Program-made: the position numbers and the translations under genes
Shown here: positions 1 to 5,180 of the stretch, one piece after another
Position numbering within the stretch: the first letter of the stretch is position 1
How the letters are laid out: each line of letters opens with the position of its first letter
From: Chloroflexota bacterium
GTDB taxonomy: Bacteria > Chloroflexota > Chloroflexia > Chloroflexales > Kallotenuaceae
Assembly: GCA_019240175.1 (NCBI GenBank)
Contig: JAFAYS010000640.1
Span: 1-5,230, forward strand
Direction of reading: 5' to 3'
DNA: 5,230 bases
Notes under the pieces: generated by a model
What the model was told of the DNA's origin: nothing
The model's input: the letters and a program-made list of their open reading frames with translations, nothing else
Databases searched by the model: none

Positions 1-19
1 AGATGCCAAGCCTGATGCC

Positions 20-25
20 TACAAT
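20..25 (+). promoter_or_regulatory. Possible -10 box upstream of the secreted propeller gene
   Basis: TACAAT matches five of six bases of the sigma-70 -10 consensus and lies about 48 bp before the start codon at 73. Its -35 region would fall at or before the window edge, so the promoter cannot be assessed fully. The gene's ribosome binding site is AAAGGA at 62-67, five bases before the ATG. Confidence 0.3.
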
Positions 26-72
26 AGCAAGACAGAGAAGGTTGTTCGTGTTACGCGTAGGAAAGGATCACT

Positions 73-1875
73 ATGAAAACACCGACACTGACCCAGCCCA
101 GGCGCGCACTCTTACTAGTCGCGTCATTGATCGCGCTGTGTGCCGCAGTGCTGCCGACTGCCGCCGCGCCGTGGGCCGGTAATCGCACGCAATTTGCCTC
201 GCCGCGCTTTGAGCGGGTCTGGCGCGACGCCGATCTGGCAGTGGAGCAGGGCACAACCACGCGCTCCTGGACCTGGGGACCGCAGCCCTGGTTCGACTAC
301 CAGGAGGTGTATCAGCAGTCGCCCAACGGCCTGCGCCTGGTGCAATATTTCGACAAGGCGCGCATGGAGATCAACGATCCGGCCAACACTGGCGGCTCGC
401 TGGGCGGCGTGACCAACGGCCTGCTGCCGGTTGAGCTGGTCTCGGGCCGGATCAAGCTGGGCGACGGCATCGGCCCGGATCAAAATCAGCAGCGCGAGCC
501 CGCCGATCTGAAGGTCGCCGGCGATGCTACAATCATTAGTAATCCCAGCCCAACCTATGCCAGCTTCCGCAGCGTCGCCACGATCGATAACGGCTACCGC
601 GATCCTAACAAGATCGGGCAGCGCATCGGCACGACGTTTGCGCGCGACGGCCAGCTAGGCTTTCGCCAGGATCTGGCCAACCAGCCCGGCACCGAGATCG
701 TCGCCTACGAGCCGGTAACCGGCCATAACATCCCGCGCGTCTTCGAAGATTTCCGCAATGCCGGTCCAGTCCCGGCGATCACCGCATTTGGCTATCCGAT
801 CACCGACGCCTACTGGGTACAAACAGAGATACGCAACACAGTGGTCGATGTGCTGGTCCAACTCTTCGAGCGACGCACGCTGACCTATACGCCGTCGAAT
901 CCGGCAGCCTTTCGCGTGGAGATGGGCAACGTTGGGCAGCACTACTTCCAGTGGCGCTACGCTGGCCTCGGCGGCCCGTGGGTATCTCCCGACCCCGAGT
1001 GGTCTATCGCGTATGCGTCCCAGACCGGCGGCTCAGCCTTCGAAATGTATCTGATGGAAGCGCCAGGCACCGAGCCACAGCGCATCCTTTCGTCGCCGGC
1101 GCTGCCCTACTCGATGGCCCGATCCTGGGTGGTGGTGGCACCTAAGCAGCCGCAGATCTACGGTGAGATCACCACCGCCGAAGGCTATCGCCAGATCGCC
1201 AGGTTCTCATTCTTCCCGCAGCCCATCCAACCAGAGCGCCTCGGCAACAACACCGCCAACGATTATCATCCTGCCATCTCACGCGACAATCAGCAGATCG
1301 CCTTTGTCTCCGATCGCGACGGTAACCCTGAGTTGTATCTGGCTATAAGTGGCCACTCGGTGAACAATCCGATTCGCCTGACCGAGACCAGCGGCTGTAG
1401 CGTAGAACATCCCTCGTGGCTGCCCGACGGCTCAGGGCTGATCTTCGAGAGCAACTGTCTGGATGGGAATTGGCAGATCTATCGCGCCGATCTCAGCTAC
1501 GGCCTCAGCGGCAATGGCAACATCACGATCACCAGGCTGATCTCACCGAGATCTTCCCAGAGCCTGACGCTCAACGGTGCCGCAGATCGCTGGCCGCGCG
1601 TCTCGCCGAACGGCGCGCAGATCGCCTTCTTCTCGAATCGCGACGGCAACAGCGAGATTTATGTCATGGACATCGACGGCAAAAACCAGCAGCGTCTGAC
1701 CAACAGCGCCAGCCGCGACGAAGCGCCGGTCTGGTCGTCCGACGGCACGGTGCTGCTCTTCAACAGCGATCGCGACGGCGATCATGAGCTGTTCGCGATC
1801 AACCGCGACGGCACGAATCTGGTCCAGCTCACGCACAACAATGTCGACGATGGATACGCCGTCTGGGGTCCGTAA
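73..1875 (+). CDS. Secreted protein: Chloroflexota N-terminal module plus TolB-like six-bladed beta-propeller
   Basis: This 600-residue protein begins with a signal peptide: basic residues R10-R11, a hydrophobic core at about 12-27, and an Ala-rich cleavage region near 29-32. C23 follows Leu at -1, so it is not a convincing lipobox. Residues of about 35-297 form a module familiar from secreted Chloroflexota proteins, with RSWTWGP (64-70), YFDKARMEI (92-100), VTNGLL (113-118) and a conserved block at 265-296. Its function is not known to me. Residues 303-600 fit six propeller blades. The last four are clear PD40/TolB repeats with x-P-x-[WI]-S-x-[DN] starts and SDRDGN-type turns (413-418, 521-526, 565-570). 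The chain ends on WGP, which resembles the first strand of a further blade and could close the ring. C442 and C462 could form a disulfide outside the cell. The role is probably extracellular binding. I see no catalytic motif, and it lacks the Tol-Pal context of true TolB. AAAGGA at 62-67 supports the start. Confidence 0.93.
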   Translation: MKTPTLTQPRRALLLVASLIALCAAVLPTAAAPWAGNRTQFASPRFERVWRDADLAVEQGTTTRSWTWGPQPWFDYQEVYQQSPNGLRLVQYFDKARMEINDPANTGGSLGGVTNGLLPVELVSGRIKLGDGIGPDQNQQREPADLKVAGDATIISNPSPTYASFRSVATIDNGYRDPNKIGQRIGTTFARDGQLGFRQDLANQPGTEIVAYEPVTGHNIPRVFEDFRNAGPVPAITAFGYPITDAYWVQTEIRNTVVDVLVQLFERRTLTYTPSNPAAFRVEMGNVGQHYFQWRYAGLGGPWVSPDPEWSIAYASQTGGSAFEMYLMEAPGTEPQRILSSPALPYSMARSWVVVAPKQPQIYGEITTAEGYRQIARFSFFPQPIQPERLGNNTANDYHPAISRDNQQIAFVSDRDGNPELYLAISGHSVNNPIRLTETSGCSVEHPSWLPDGSGLIFESNCLDGNWQIYRADLSYGLSGNGNITITRLISPRSSQSLTLNGAADRWPRVSPNGAQIAFFSNRDGNSEIYVMDIDGKNQQRLTNSASRDEAPVWSSDGTVLLFNSDRDGDHELFAINRDGTNLVQLTHNNVDDGYAVWGP

Positions 1876-1904
1876 AGCATCCTAGCGTACGCCTGAGTCG
1901 CTCG

Positions 1905-1931
1905 CGGCCTCGGTTTTGCTGAGGCCGTTTT
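1905..1931 (+). terminator. Intrinsic terminator after the propeller gene
   Basis: CGGCCTCGG at 1905-1913 pairs with the segment at 1919-1927 (nine pairs including one G-U) around a five-base loop TTTTG. TTTT follows at once (1928-1931), then a further T-rich stretch. It lies 30 bp after the stop codon and separates the propeller gene from the PPOX gene. Confidence 0.85.
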
Positions 1932-1961
1932 GTTGTGTGAGCAGCACGAGCAAGCTTACGG

Positions 1962-1967
1962 TATAAT
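1962..1967 (+). promoter_or_regulatory. Consensus -10 box (TATAAT) for the PPOX gene
   Basis: A perfect TATAAT lies 75 bp before the PPOX start and just after the preceding terminator. No good -35 hexamer sits 16-18 bp upstream; the nearest TTG-type sequence is too far away. The promoter may therefore be weak or activator-dependent. The following leader is AT-rich and holds a small inverted repeat, GTTAC (1987-1991) and GTAAC (2001-2005). The gene's RBS is AAAGG near 2030-2034, eight bases before the ATG. Confidence 0.6.
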
Positions 1968-2042
1968 AGCTGATAATATTGATTAAGTTACTATTGAAAT
2001 GTAACGCTAACGAATCGTAGAATCTCGTAGAAAGGTAGATCC

Positions 2043-2459
2043 ATGCCGAAGAGTGACAAGCTTTCGTCAGGCGGCGTCAAGCTGCTGCAAGAGCCTCAGC
2101 TGGCGCAGTTCGCCACAGTGATGGCCGATGGCGCGCCCCAAATCACGCCCGTCTGGGTTGATGTCGAGGCGGACGGTAGCCATATTTTGATCAACACCGC
2201 TGAGGGTCGGCTGAAGACCAAGAACACCAGCCGCAATCCGGATGTCGCCGTGAGCGTGGTCGACGCGCAGAATCCCTGGCGCTACGCCGTGGTGCGCGGC
2301 AAAGTTGTGGAGCACGTTCACGAGGGCGCCGACGATCATATCGATCGCATGGCGCAAAAATACCTGGGCCAGGAAAAATACCCGTTCCGCCGCCCGGATG
2401 AGCAGCGCGTGATTCTGCGGATCAGGCCGCACCATGTGCTGGAGCAGGGCGTAGAATAA
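2043..2459 (+). CDS. PPOX-class (Rv1155-like) F420- or FMN-dependent oxidoreductase
   Basis: This 138-residue cytoplasmic protein belongs to the pyridoxamine 5'-phosphate oxidase-like split-barrel superfamily, in the small single-domain group related to mycobacterial Rv1155. Family features are the early barrel strands FATVMADGAPQITPVWVDV (23-41), the cofactor-phosphate segment NTAEGRLKTKN (51-61) followed by R64-N-P-D, the strand VSVVDAQNPWRYAVVRGKV (70-88), the helix EGADDHIDRMAQKYLG (94-109), and the YPFRRP motif (113-118) before the final strand VILRIRP (123-129). The length is normal for the group. Members act as homodimers. The R-x-K-x-x-N-x-x-R-x-P pattern is typical of the branch annotated as F420-dependent, but FMN or heme/biliverdin-related roles occur in relatives, so the cofactor and substrate are inferred only by family. 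It is a single-gene unit between a TATAAT box and a terminator, and its neighbours give no functional hint. Confidence 0.93.
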   Translation: MPKSDKLSSGGVKLLQEPQLAQFATVMADGAPQITPVWVDVEADGSHILINTAEGRLKTKNTSRNPDVAVSVVDAQNPWRYAVVRGKVVEHVHEGADDHIDRMAQKYLGQEKYPFRRPDEQRVILRIRPHHVLEQGVE

Positions 2460-2484
2460 CCCCGCGCATCGTCGTCTTCACCGG

Positions 2485-2515
2485 GAGCAGCCACGCACGG
2501 CTGCTCTTTTGTTTT
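2485..2515 (+). terminator. Intrinsic terminator after the PPOX gene
   Basis: GAGCAGCC (2485-2492) and GGCTGCTC (2499-2506) form a perfect eight-pair stem around a six-base loop. TTTTGTTTT follows at 2507-2515. This is a textbook intrinsic terminator 25 bp beyond the stop codon. Confidence 0.92.
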
Positions 2516-2593
2516 GCTTGCCAACACGAACAGCTGACGGAGCCACCGCACAGGGCGCTGCCTTCGCGGAACTATTACTAGCTCAATGTGGTT

Positions 2594-2599
2594 TATAAG
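2594..2599 (+). promoter_or_regulatory. Possible -10 box for the membrane-anchored protein gene
   Basis: TATAAG lies 47 bp before the chosen ATG and downstream of the PPOX terminator, so a promoter is expected here. No recognisable -35 hexamer is present at the right distance, so the call is tentative. The rest of the 2516-2593 stretch holds nothing I can identify. Confidence 0.35.
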
Positions 2600-2634
2600 A
2601 GTACCCGCAGTTGAACCAATCAAAGGTACTGAAC

Positions 2635-2641
2635 AAGGAGG
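2635..2641 (+). promoter_or_regulatory. Strong Shine-Dalgarno that fixes the start at 2647
   Basis: AAGGAGG stands five bases before the ATG at 2647. An in-frame TTG at 2611 would add 12 residues, but it has no comparable ribosome binding site and would put polar residues ahead of an otherwise clean signal peptide. The ATG at 2647 is therefore the better start. Confidence 0.85.
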
Positions 2642-2646
2642 TAGCC

Positions 2647-3384
2647 ATGCGCTGGTTCGTGTTGTTAGGCCTGCTCTTCGTAACGTTGATCTTCCCTTCG
2701 TCCACCCGAGCAGACTCGCCCATCCCGCCACACGACTATACTCAAATCGCAGGTGGAGGAAAGTACATCTTTGTCATGCTTACGCGTGACAAGCCTTCTT
2801 CTACGAATAGCCAGTCGGGAACACGCAACCAGGACGCAACGATTCGCAAGACCTATACAGAATCTGGACTGTACCTCAATGACGGTTCGACCACGCCACT
2901 CTGGACGATTGACTGGTATGCCTCAGAGGTTACCGTCTCCTCGGATGGGCATTCGCTCGTCAGGTGGGGACCGTGGCCGTCTACGGACAACTACGGCGAA
3001 CTTGCCGTGGGTTTTTACACCGACGGCAAGCAGATTCTGTCCTATCAAGTCGACGATCTGGTAGGCCGTCCACAAACGTTGCCTGAGAGCATCAGCCATT
3101 ATCAGTGGCGCAATTATGGCAAACCAGCAGCCTTCGACGACCAACGGCACGAGCTGAGCTTGACCACCCTCAACGGCGAGCACTATGTTTTCGATGTCAG
3201 ATCTGGCGAGATTGTGCGGAAGGACGTATCTGCGGCCACCACTCCGCAGGTCACGAGGACATCTGCTGAGGCAGCTGCAGCCCTCAGCCAAGGTATCAGA
3301 GGATCGATGCCGTTGATTGCGCTGGCCGTGCTGGCGGGTGGATTAGTGGTATTTTTTACTGCACGATATATCAAAGGGTCCTAG
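2647..3384 (+). CDS. Secreted, C-terminally membrane-anchored protein of unknown function
   Basis: With the ATG start the protein has 245 residues. Residues 1-22 are a typical signal peptide: R2, a hydrophobic core FVLLGLLFVTLIF, and the cleavage site STRA before D23. The outer domain spans about 23-195 and carries short beta-rich motifs including WTIDWYA (86-92), SSDG followed by LVRWGPW (104-110), and FDVRSGEIV (182-190). I have seen this kind of sequence in uncharacterised secreted bacterial proteins, and no enzymatic motif is evident. A Thr/Ala-rich linker (about 195-219) leads to one hydrophobic helix (222-239), then R240 and K243, giving a type I membrane protein with nearly all of it outside. 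It could be a small beta-sandwich or partial propeller that senses or binds something, but that is a guess. It lies 80 bp before the oxidoreductase gene with no clear terminator between, so co-transcription is possible. Confidence 0.85.
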   Translation: MRWFVLLGLLFVTLIFPSSTRADSPIPPHDYTQIAGGGKYIFVMLTRDKPSSTNSQSGTRNQDATIRKTYTESGLYLNDGSTTPLWTIDWYASEVTVSSDGHSLVRWGPWPSTDNYGELAVGFYTDGKQILSYQVDDLVGRPQTLPESISHYQWRNYGKPAAFDDQRHELSLTTLNGEHYVFDVRSGEIVRKDVSAATTPQVTRTSAEAAAALSQGIRGSMPLIALAVLAGGLVVFFTARYIKGS

Positions 3385-3464
3385 TGCAAACTCGCCAAGT
3401 CTGAGGCTCGTGGCGCGTAAGTTGCCTCCATCTGTGCCAAGAGCAAGCATGAGGAGCGGATGAG

Positions 3465-4517
3465 ATGCAACCAGATCTTTTGCTACCACCCGGCGAGCGA
3501 CTCGGCTGGGCGATCGTCGGGCTGGGTGACTTTGCCTGCAACCAGATTTTGCCGGCCTTCGCCGCCTGTGGTCGATCCAAAGTCACGGCGGTCGTCAGCG
3601 GCGATCGTGCGAAGGCCGAGCGAGTTGCGCGCCAGTACGGCGTGCCAGCGCATGGCGTCTACACCTACGAGACCTTCGATCAGATTCGCGACAATCCCGA
3701 GATCGACGTGGTGTATATTATTTTGCCCAACGCCATGCACGCCGAGTACACAGTCCGAGCCGCGCAGGCAGGCAAGCATGTGATGTGCGAAAAGCCGATG
3801 GCGCCCACGGGTGCCGAGTGCCGACGCATGATCGACGCCTGCGCTGAGGCGCAGCGCAAGCTGATGATCGCGTATCGGGCGCACTTCGAGCCGCACAACG
3901 TCGAGGCCCAGCGGCTGCTGCGCGAAGGCGCGATCGGTGAGCTCAAGCTGATCGTAGCCGATCACGCACGGCTGCTCGATCCGCAGCAGCCCCAGGATCG
4001 CTGGCGGACCCAGCGGGAGCTCGCGGGCGGCGGCGCGCTGGTCGATATCGGCATCTACAGCCTGAACGCGGCGCGCTGGTTTACCGGCGAAGAGCCCACC
4101 GGCATCCAGGCGACAGAGTTTAGCACGCCCGGCGACGAGCGCTTTCGTGAGGTAGAAGAGTCGATCAGCTTTGTGCTGCGCTTCCCCGGCGGCGTGATCG
4201 CCAACTGCCTGGCCAGCTACGGCGTCGAACGCTGCAAGCGCTACCGGCTGCTCGGCAGCGAGGGCTGGCTGGATCTCGACCCGGCGACGGAGTACCACGG
4301 CAACCGGCTGGTGGTGGGCACGGCCAAAGGTCATGAGGAGCGCATCGTGGCGGCGGGCAACCAGTTTGCGCGCGAGATCGATCATCTGTCGGAGTGTGTG
4401 CAGGAGAACCACGAGCCGCAGACGGATGGGCTGATGGGTCTGCGCGATGTCGAGCTGATCCAGGCGATCTATCAGGCGGCGGGCATTACCGGCGGCGAGC
4501 AGACGCGCGAGCGCTAA
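3465..4517 (+). CDS. Gfo/Idh/MocA oxidoreductase, glucose-fructose oxidoreductase type
   Basis: This 350-residue protein has a full two-domain Gfo/Idh/MocA fold. The Rossmann domain opens with AIVGLGDFA (G19, G21 and A24 of GxGxxA) for NAD(P). The catalytic Lys is in CEKPM (K110). The C-terminal domain has YRAHFEPHN (137-145), then GGGALVDIGIYSLNAARW with D194 and Y198. Most family members have His at the position of Y198. Tyr four residues after Asp is the arrangement of Zymomonas glucose-fructose oxidoreductase and its relatives. The C-terminal part (QFAREIDHL, then a LMGLRDVELIQAIYQAA segment) also follows that group. Unlike the Zymomonas enzyme, it has no Tat signal, so it is probably cytoplasmic. 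It likely oxidises or reduces a sugar or cyclic polyol, with the substrate unknown. GAGGAG at 3451-3456, eight bases upstream, supports the start. The intergenic region before it has only a weak CGCCA/TGGCG hairpin. Confidence 0.94.
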   Translation: MQPDLLLPPGERLGWAIVGLGDFACNQILPAFAACGRSKVTAVVSGDRAKAERVARQYGVPAHGVYTYETFDQIRDNPEIDVVYIILPNAMHAEYTVRAAQAGKHVMCEKPMAPTGAECRRMIDACAEAQRKLMIAYRAHFEPHNVEAQRLLREGAIGELKLIVADHARLLDPQQPQDRWRTQRELAGGGALVDIGIYSLNAARWFTGEEPTGIQATEFSTPGDERFREVEESISFVLRFPGGVIANCLASYGVERCKRYRLLGSEGWLDLDPATEYHGNRLVVGTAKGHEERIVAAGNQFAREIDHLSECVQENHEPQTDGLMGLRDVELIQAIYQAAGITGGEQTRER

Positions 4518-4522
4518 AAGCA

Positions 4523-4574
4523 GAAACAGCTCGCGGAGAAGCACATCGCTCAGGACTTCTCTGCGAGCTGTTTC
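4523..4574 (+). terminator. Long perfect hairpin after the oxidoreductase gene (probable terminator)
   Basis: The arms at 4523-4541 and 4556-4574 are fully complementary over 19 positions, with one G-U pair as RNA, around a 14-base loop (4542-4555). The stem is closed by GAAAC/GTTTC, so its T's lie inside the stem base and no separate T tract follows. It starts six bases after the stop codon. A terminator or a transcript-stabilising 3' end is the simplest reading. It is longer and more regular than the other two terminators here. Confidence 0.65.
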
Positions 4575-4597
4575 GAATCCCAATATACTAAAATCAC

Positions 4598-4607
4598 ATC
4601 ATATGAT
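4598..4607. repeat. Palindrome ATCATATGAT upstream of the -35 box
   Basis: This perfect 10-bp palindrome ends three bases before the TTGACA box. Its half site TGAT/ATCA is the same core found in the three direct repeats downstream, so it may be an auxiliary site for the same regulator. It could also be chance in AT-rich DNA. Confidence 0.35.
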
Positions 4608-4610
4608 CAC

Positions 4611-4639
4611 TTGACAAACATAACTTTTGATGCTAAAAT
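4611..4639 (+). promoter_or_regulatory. Strong sigma-70 promoter for the RHH gene
   Basis: A perfect TTGACA (4611-4616) is followed after exactly 17 bp by TAAAAT (4634-4639). TG at 4631-4632 forms an extended -10. This is the best promoter in the window. The predicted transcript would start near 4646 and cover the RHH gene. With no terminator in between, it could continue through the folded region to the gene at 5181. Confidence 0.85.
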
Positions 4640-4657
4640 GATGCTATATTGATGATA
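4628..4657 (+). promoter_or_regulatory. Three 11-bp-phased direct repeats: candidate RHH operator
   Basis: TGATGCTA (4628-4635), TGATGCTA (4639-4646) and TGATGATA (4650-4657) begin exactly 11 bp apart, about one helical turn. They overlap the -10 box and the predicted start site. Ribbon-helix-helix repressors such as CopG, MetJ, ParD and omega commonly bind cooperatively to short repeats on one DNA face and repress their own promoters. The gene directly downstream encodes such a protein, so autorepression is the natural inference. Confidence 0.6.
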
Positions 4658-4688
4658 AAGATAGATAAGTTACCGACCAGGAAGAACT

Positions 4689-4925
4689 ATGGTGGAACAA
4701 CGATACACATTGACGCTCCCCTCCGAGATTTACGAAGAGCTTAAGGGGCAAGCGGAAAAACGCGGCTTGTCGATCAAAGAGGCTGTTCGTCAATGCCTCA
4801 AGATTGGATTAGTCGCGATGAAAGTTGATGAAGATCCGAATGCGGAGATGTTCATCAAAGAAAAGATCCAAGATGCAAGCGGCGTCTCAGAAATCAAGGA
4901 AACACGCTTGCAGTTCATCTGGTAA
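4689..4925 (+). CDS. Ribbon-helix-helix (CopG/Arc-type) DNA-binding protein
   Basis: This 78-residue protein has an N-terminal ribbon-helix-helix fold: a beta strand RYTLTL (5-10) with alternating residues that would enter the major groove, helix A from P11-S12 to R25, the G26 turn, and helix B from S28 to about M44. RHH proteins bind as dimers through the paired strands. The C-terminal tail (about 45-78) is acidic to mixed and ends in ETRLQFIW. It is longer than needed for DNA binding and could contact a partner protein or mediate oligomerisation. AGGAAG at 4679-4684 is the RBS. The coding region is less GC-rich than the upstream genes. No toxin-like gene follows immediately, so an antitoxin role is not shown. 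Autorepression through the repeats at 4628-4657 is likely, and control of the downstream element is possible. No specific subfamily name is justified. Confidence 0.9.
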   Translation: MVEQRYTLTLPSEIYEELKGQAEKRGLSIKEAVRQCLKIGLVAMKVDEDPNAEMFIKEKIQDASGVSEIKETRLQFIW

Positions 4926-4953
4926 GCAATCACCGATAAGTGAAAGGAGCAGA

Positions 4954-4989
4954 ATGAGCAGATTATTTCGTTCATCTCGTCAACGTTAA
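4954..4989 (+). CDS. Possible 11-residue ORF or leader peptide
   Basis: ATG at 4954 follows AAAGGAG (4943-4949) by four bases and opens the reading frame MSRLFRSSRQR before TAA. The RBS is as good as any in the window. The peptide is very basic (four Arg in 11 residues). It lies 28 bp after the RHH stop and just ahead of the folded noncoding region. It could be a translated leader, a remnant of a decayed gene, or a chance ORF behind a purine-rich stretch. At this length coding potential cannot be tested by eye. Confidence 0.3.
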   Translation: MSRLFRSSRQR

Positions 4990-4997
4990 AAGTCGGC

Positions 4998-5140
4998 TGT
5001 TAGAACAAGTAGTGGTGGCTCTCTTGTAGAGTTGCCACGGACACGAGACCTAGCATTGTATATTGCGAGGAGCTACGAGGTGCGGGGCAACTCCCTCATT
5101 TCGCATTACAATTTCACTGGTTCGTGTCTTGTTCATAGTG
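4998..5140 (+). ncRNA. Structured noncoding region with retron msr-msd-like architecture (candidate)
   Basis: No ORF of useful size covers this stretch, but it folds in nested order. GAACAAG (5003-5009) pairs with CTTGTTC (5128-5134) as a closing stem, weakly extendable with wobble pairs to about 4998/5140. Inside is a short hairpin, GTGGC (5015-5019) with GCCAC (5034-5038) and CTC/GAG above it. Next comes a long hairpin: GACACGA (5040-5046) with TCGTGTC (5122-5128) and ACC with GGT across a one-base bulge, ATTGTA (5055-5060) with TACAAT (5107-5112), TGCGA (5064-5068) with TCGCA (5101-5105), and a GC-rich tip near 5069-5094. In retrons a1/a2 repeats enclose a short msr hairpin and a long msd hairpin, and the reverse transcriptase gene often follows closely. 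Here an ORF starts 46 bp after the closing stem. The unpaired TAGTG (5010-5014) would have to supply the priming G. Retron identity is inferred. A DRT-type RNA or a regulatory leader is also possible. Confidence 0.4.
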
Positions 5141-5180
5141 ACGGATACATGAGAGTACCTTGGCTTAAAGGAGCACTTTC

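Noticed and set aside
139..141. Lipoprotein modification of the propeller protein at C23
   Set aside because: The residue before Cys is Leu, which signal peptidase II sites do not favour. An Ala-rich signal peptidase I site lies a few residues later.
2611..2646. Earlier TTG start for the membrane-anchored protein
   Set aside because: The ATG at 2647 has AAGGAGG at ideal distance and starts a clean signal peptide. The TTG has no RBS.
3393..3415. CGCCA/TGGCG hairpin as a terminator between the membrane protein and the oxidoreductase
   Set aside because: The stem is only five pairs with a 13-base loop and no T tract.
3483..4583. 366-codon open frame on the - strand opposite the oxidoreductase
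   Set aside because: It mirrors a GC-rich gene with clear family motifs on the + strand. The antisense product shows no recognisable domain, and no RBS or promoter supports it.
4689..4989. Classical toxin-antitoxin pair with the RHH protein as antitoxin
   Set aside because: No toxin-sized ORF overlaps or directly follows the RHH gene. The only nearby frame is 11 codons, and the next gene is 255 bp away.
4998..5140. Integron attC site
   Set aside because: The region is palindromic and has GTTAGAA-like bases, but matching RYYYAAC and GTTRRRY core boxes at its two ends are absent.
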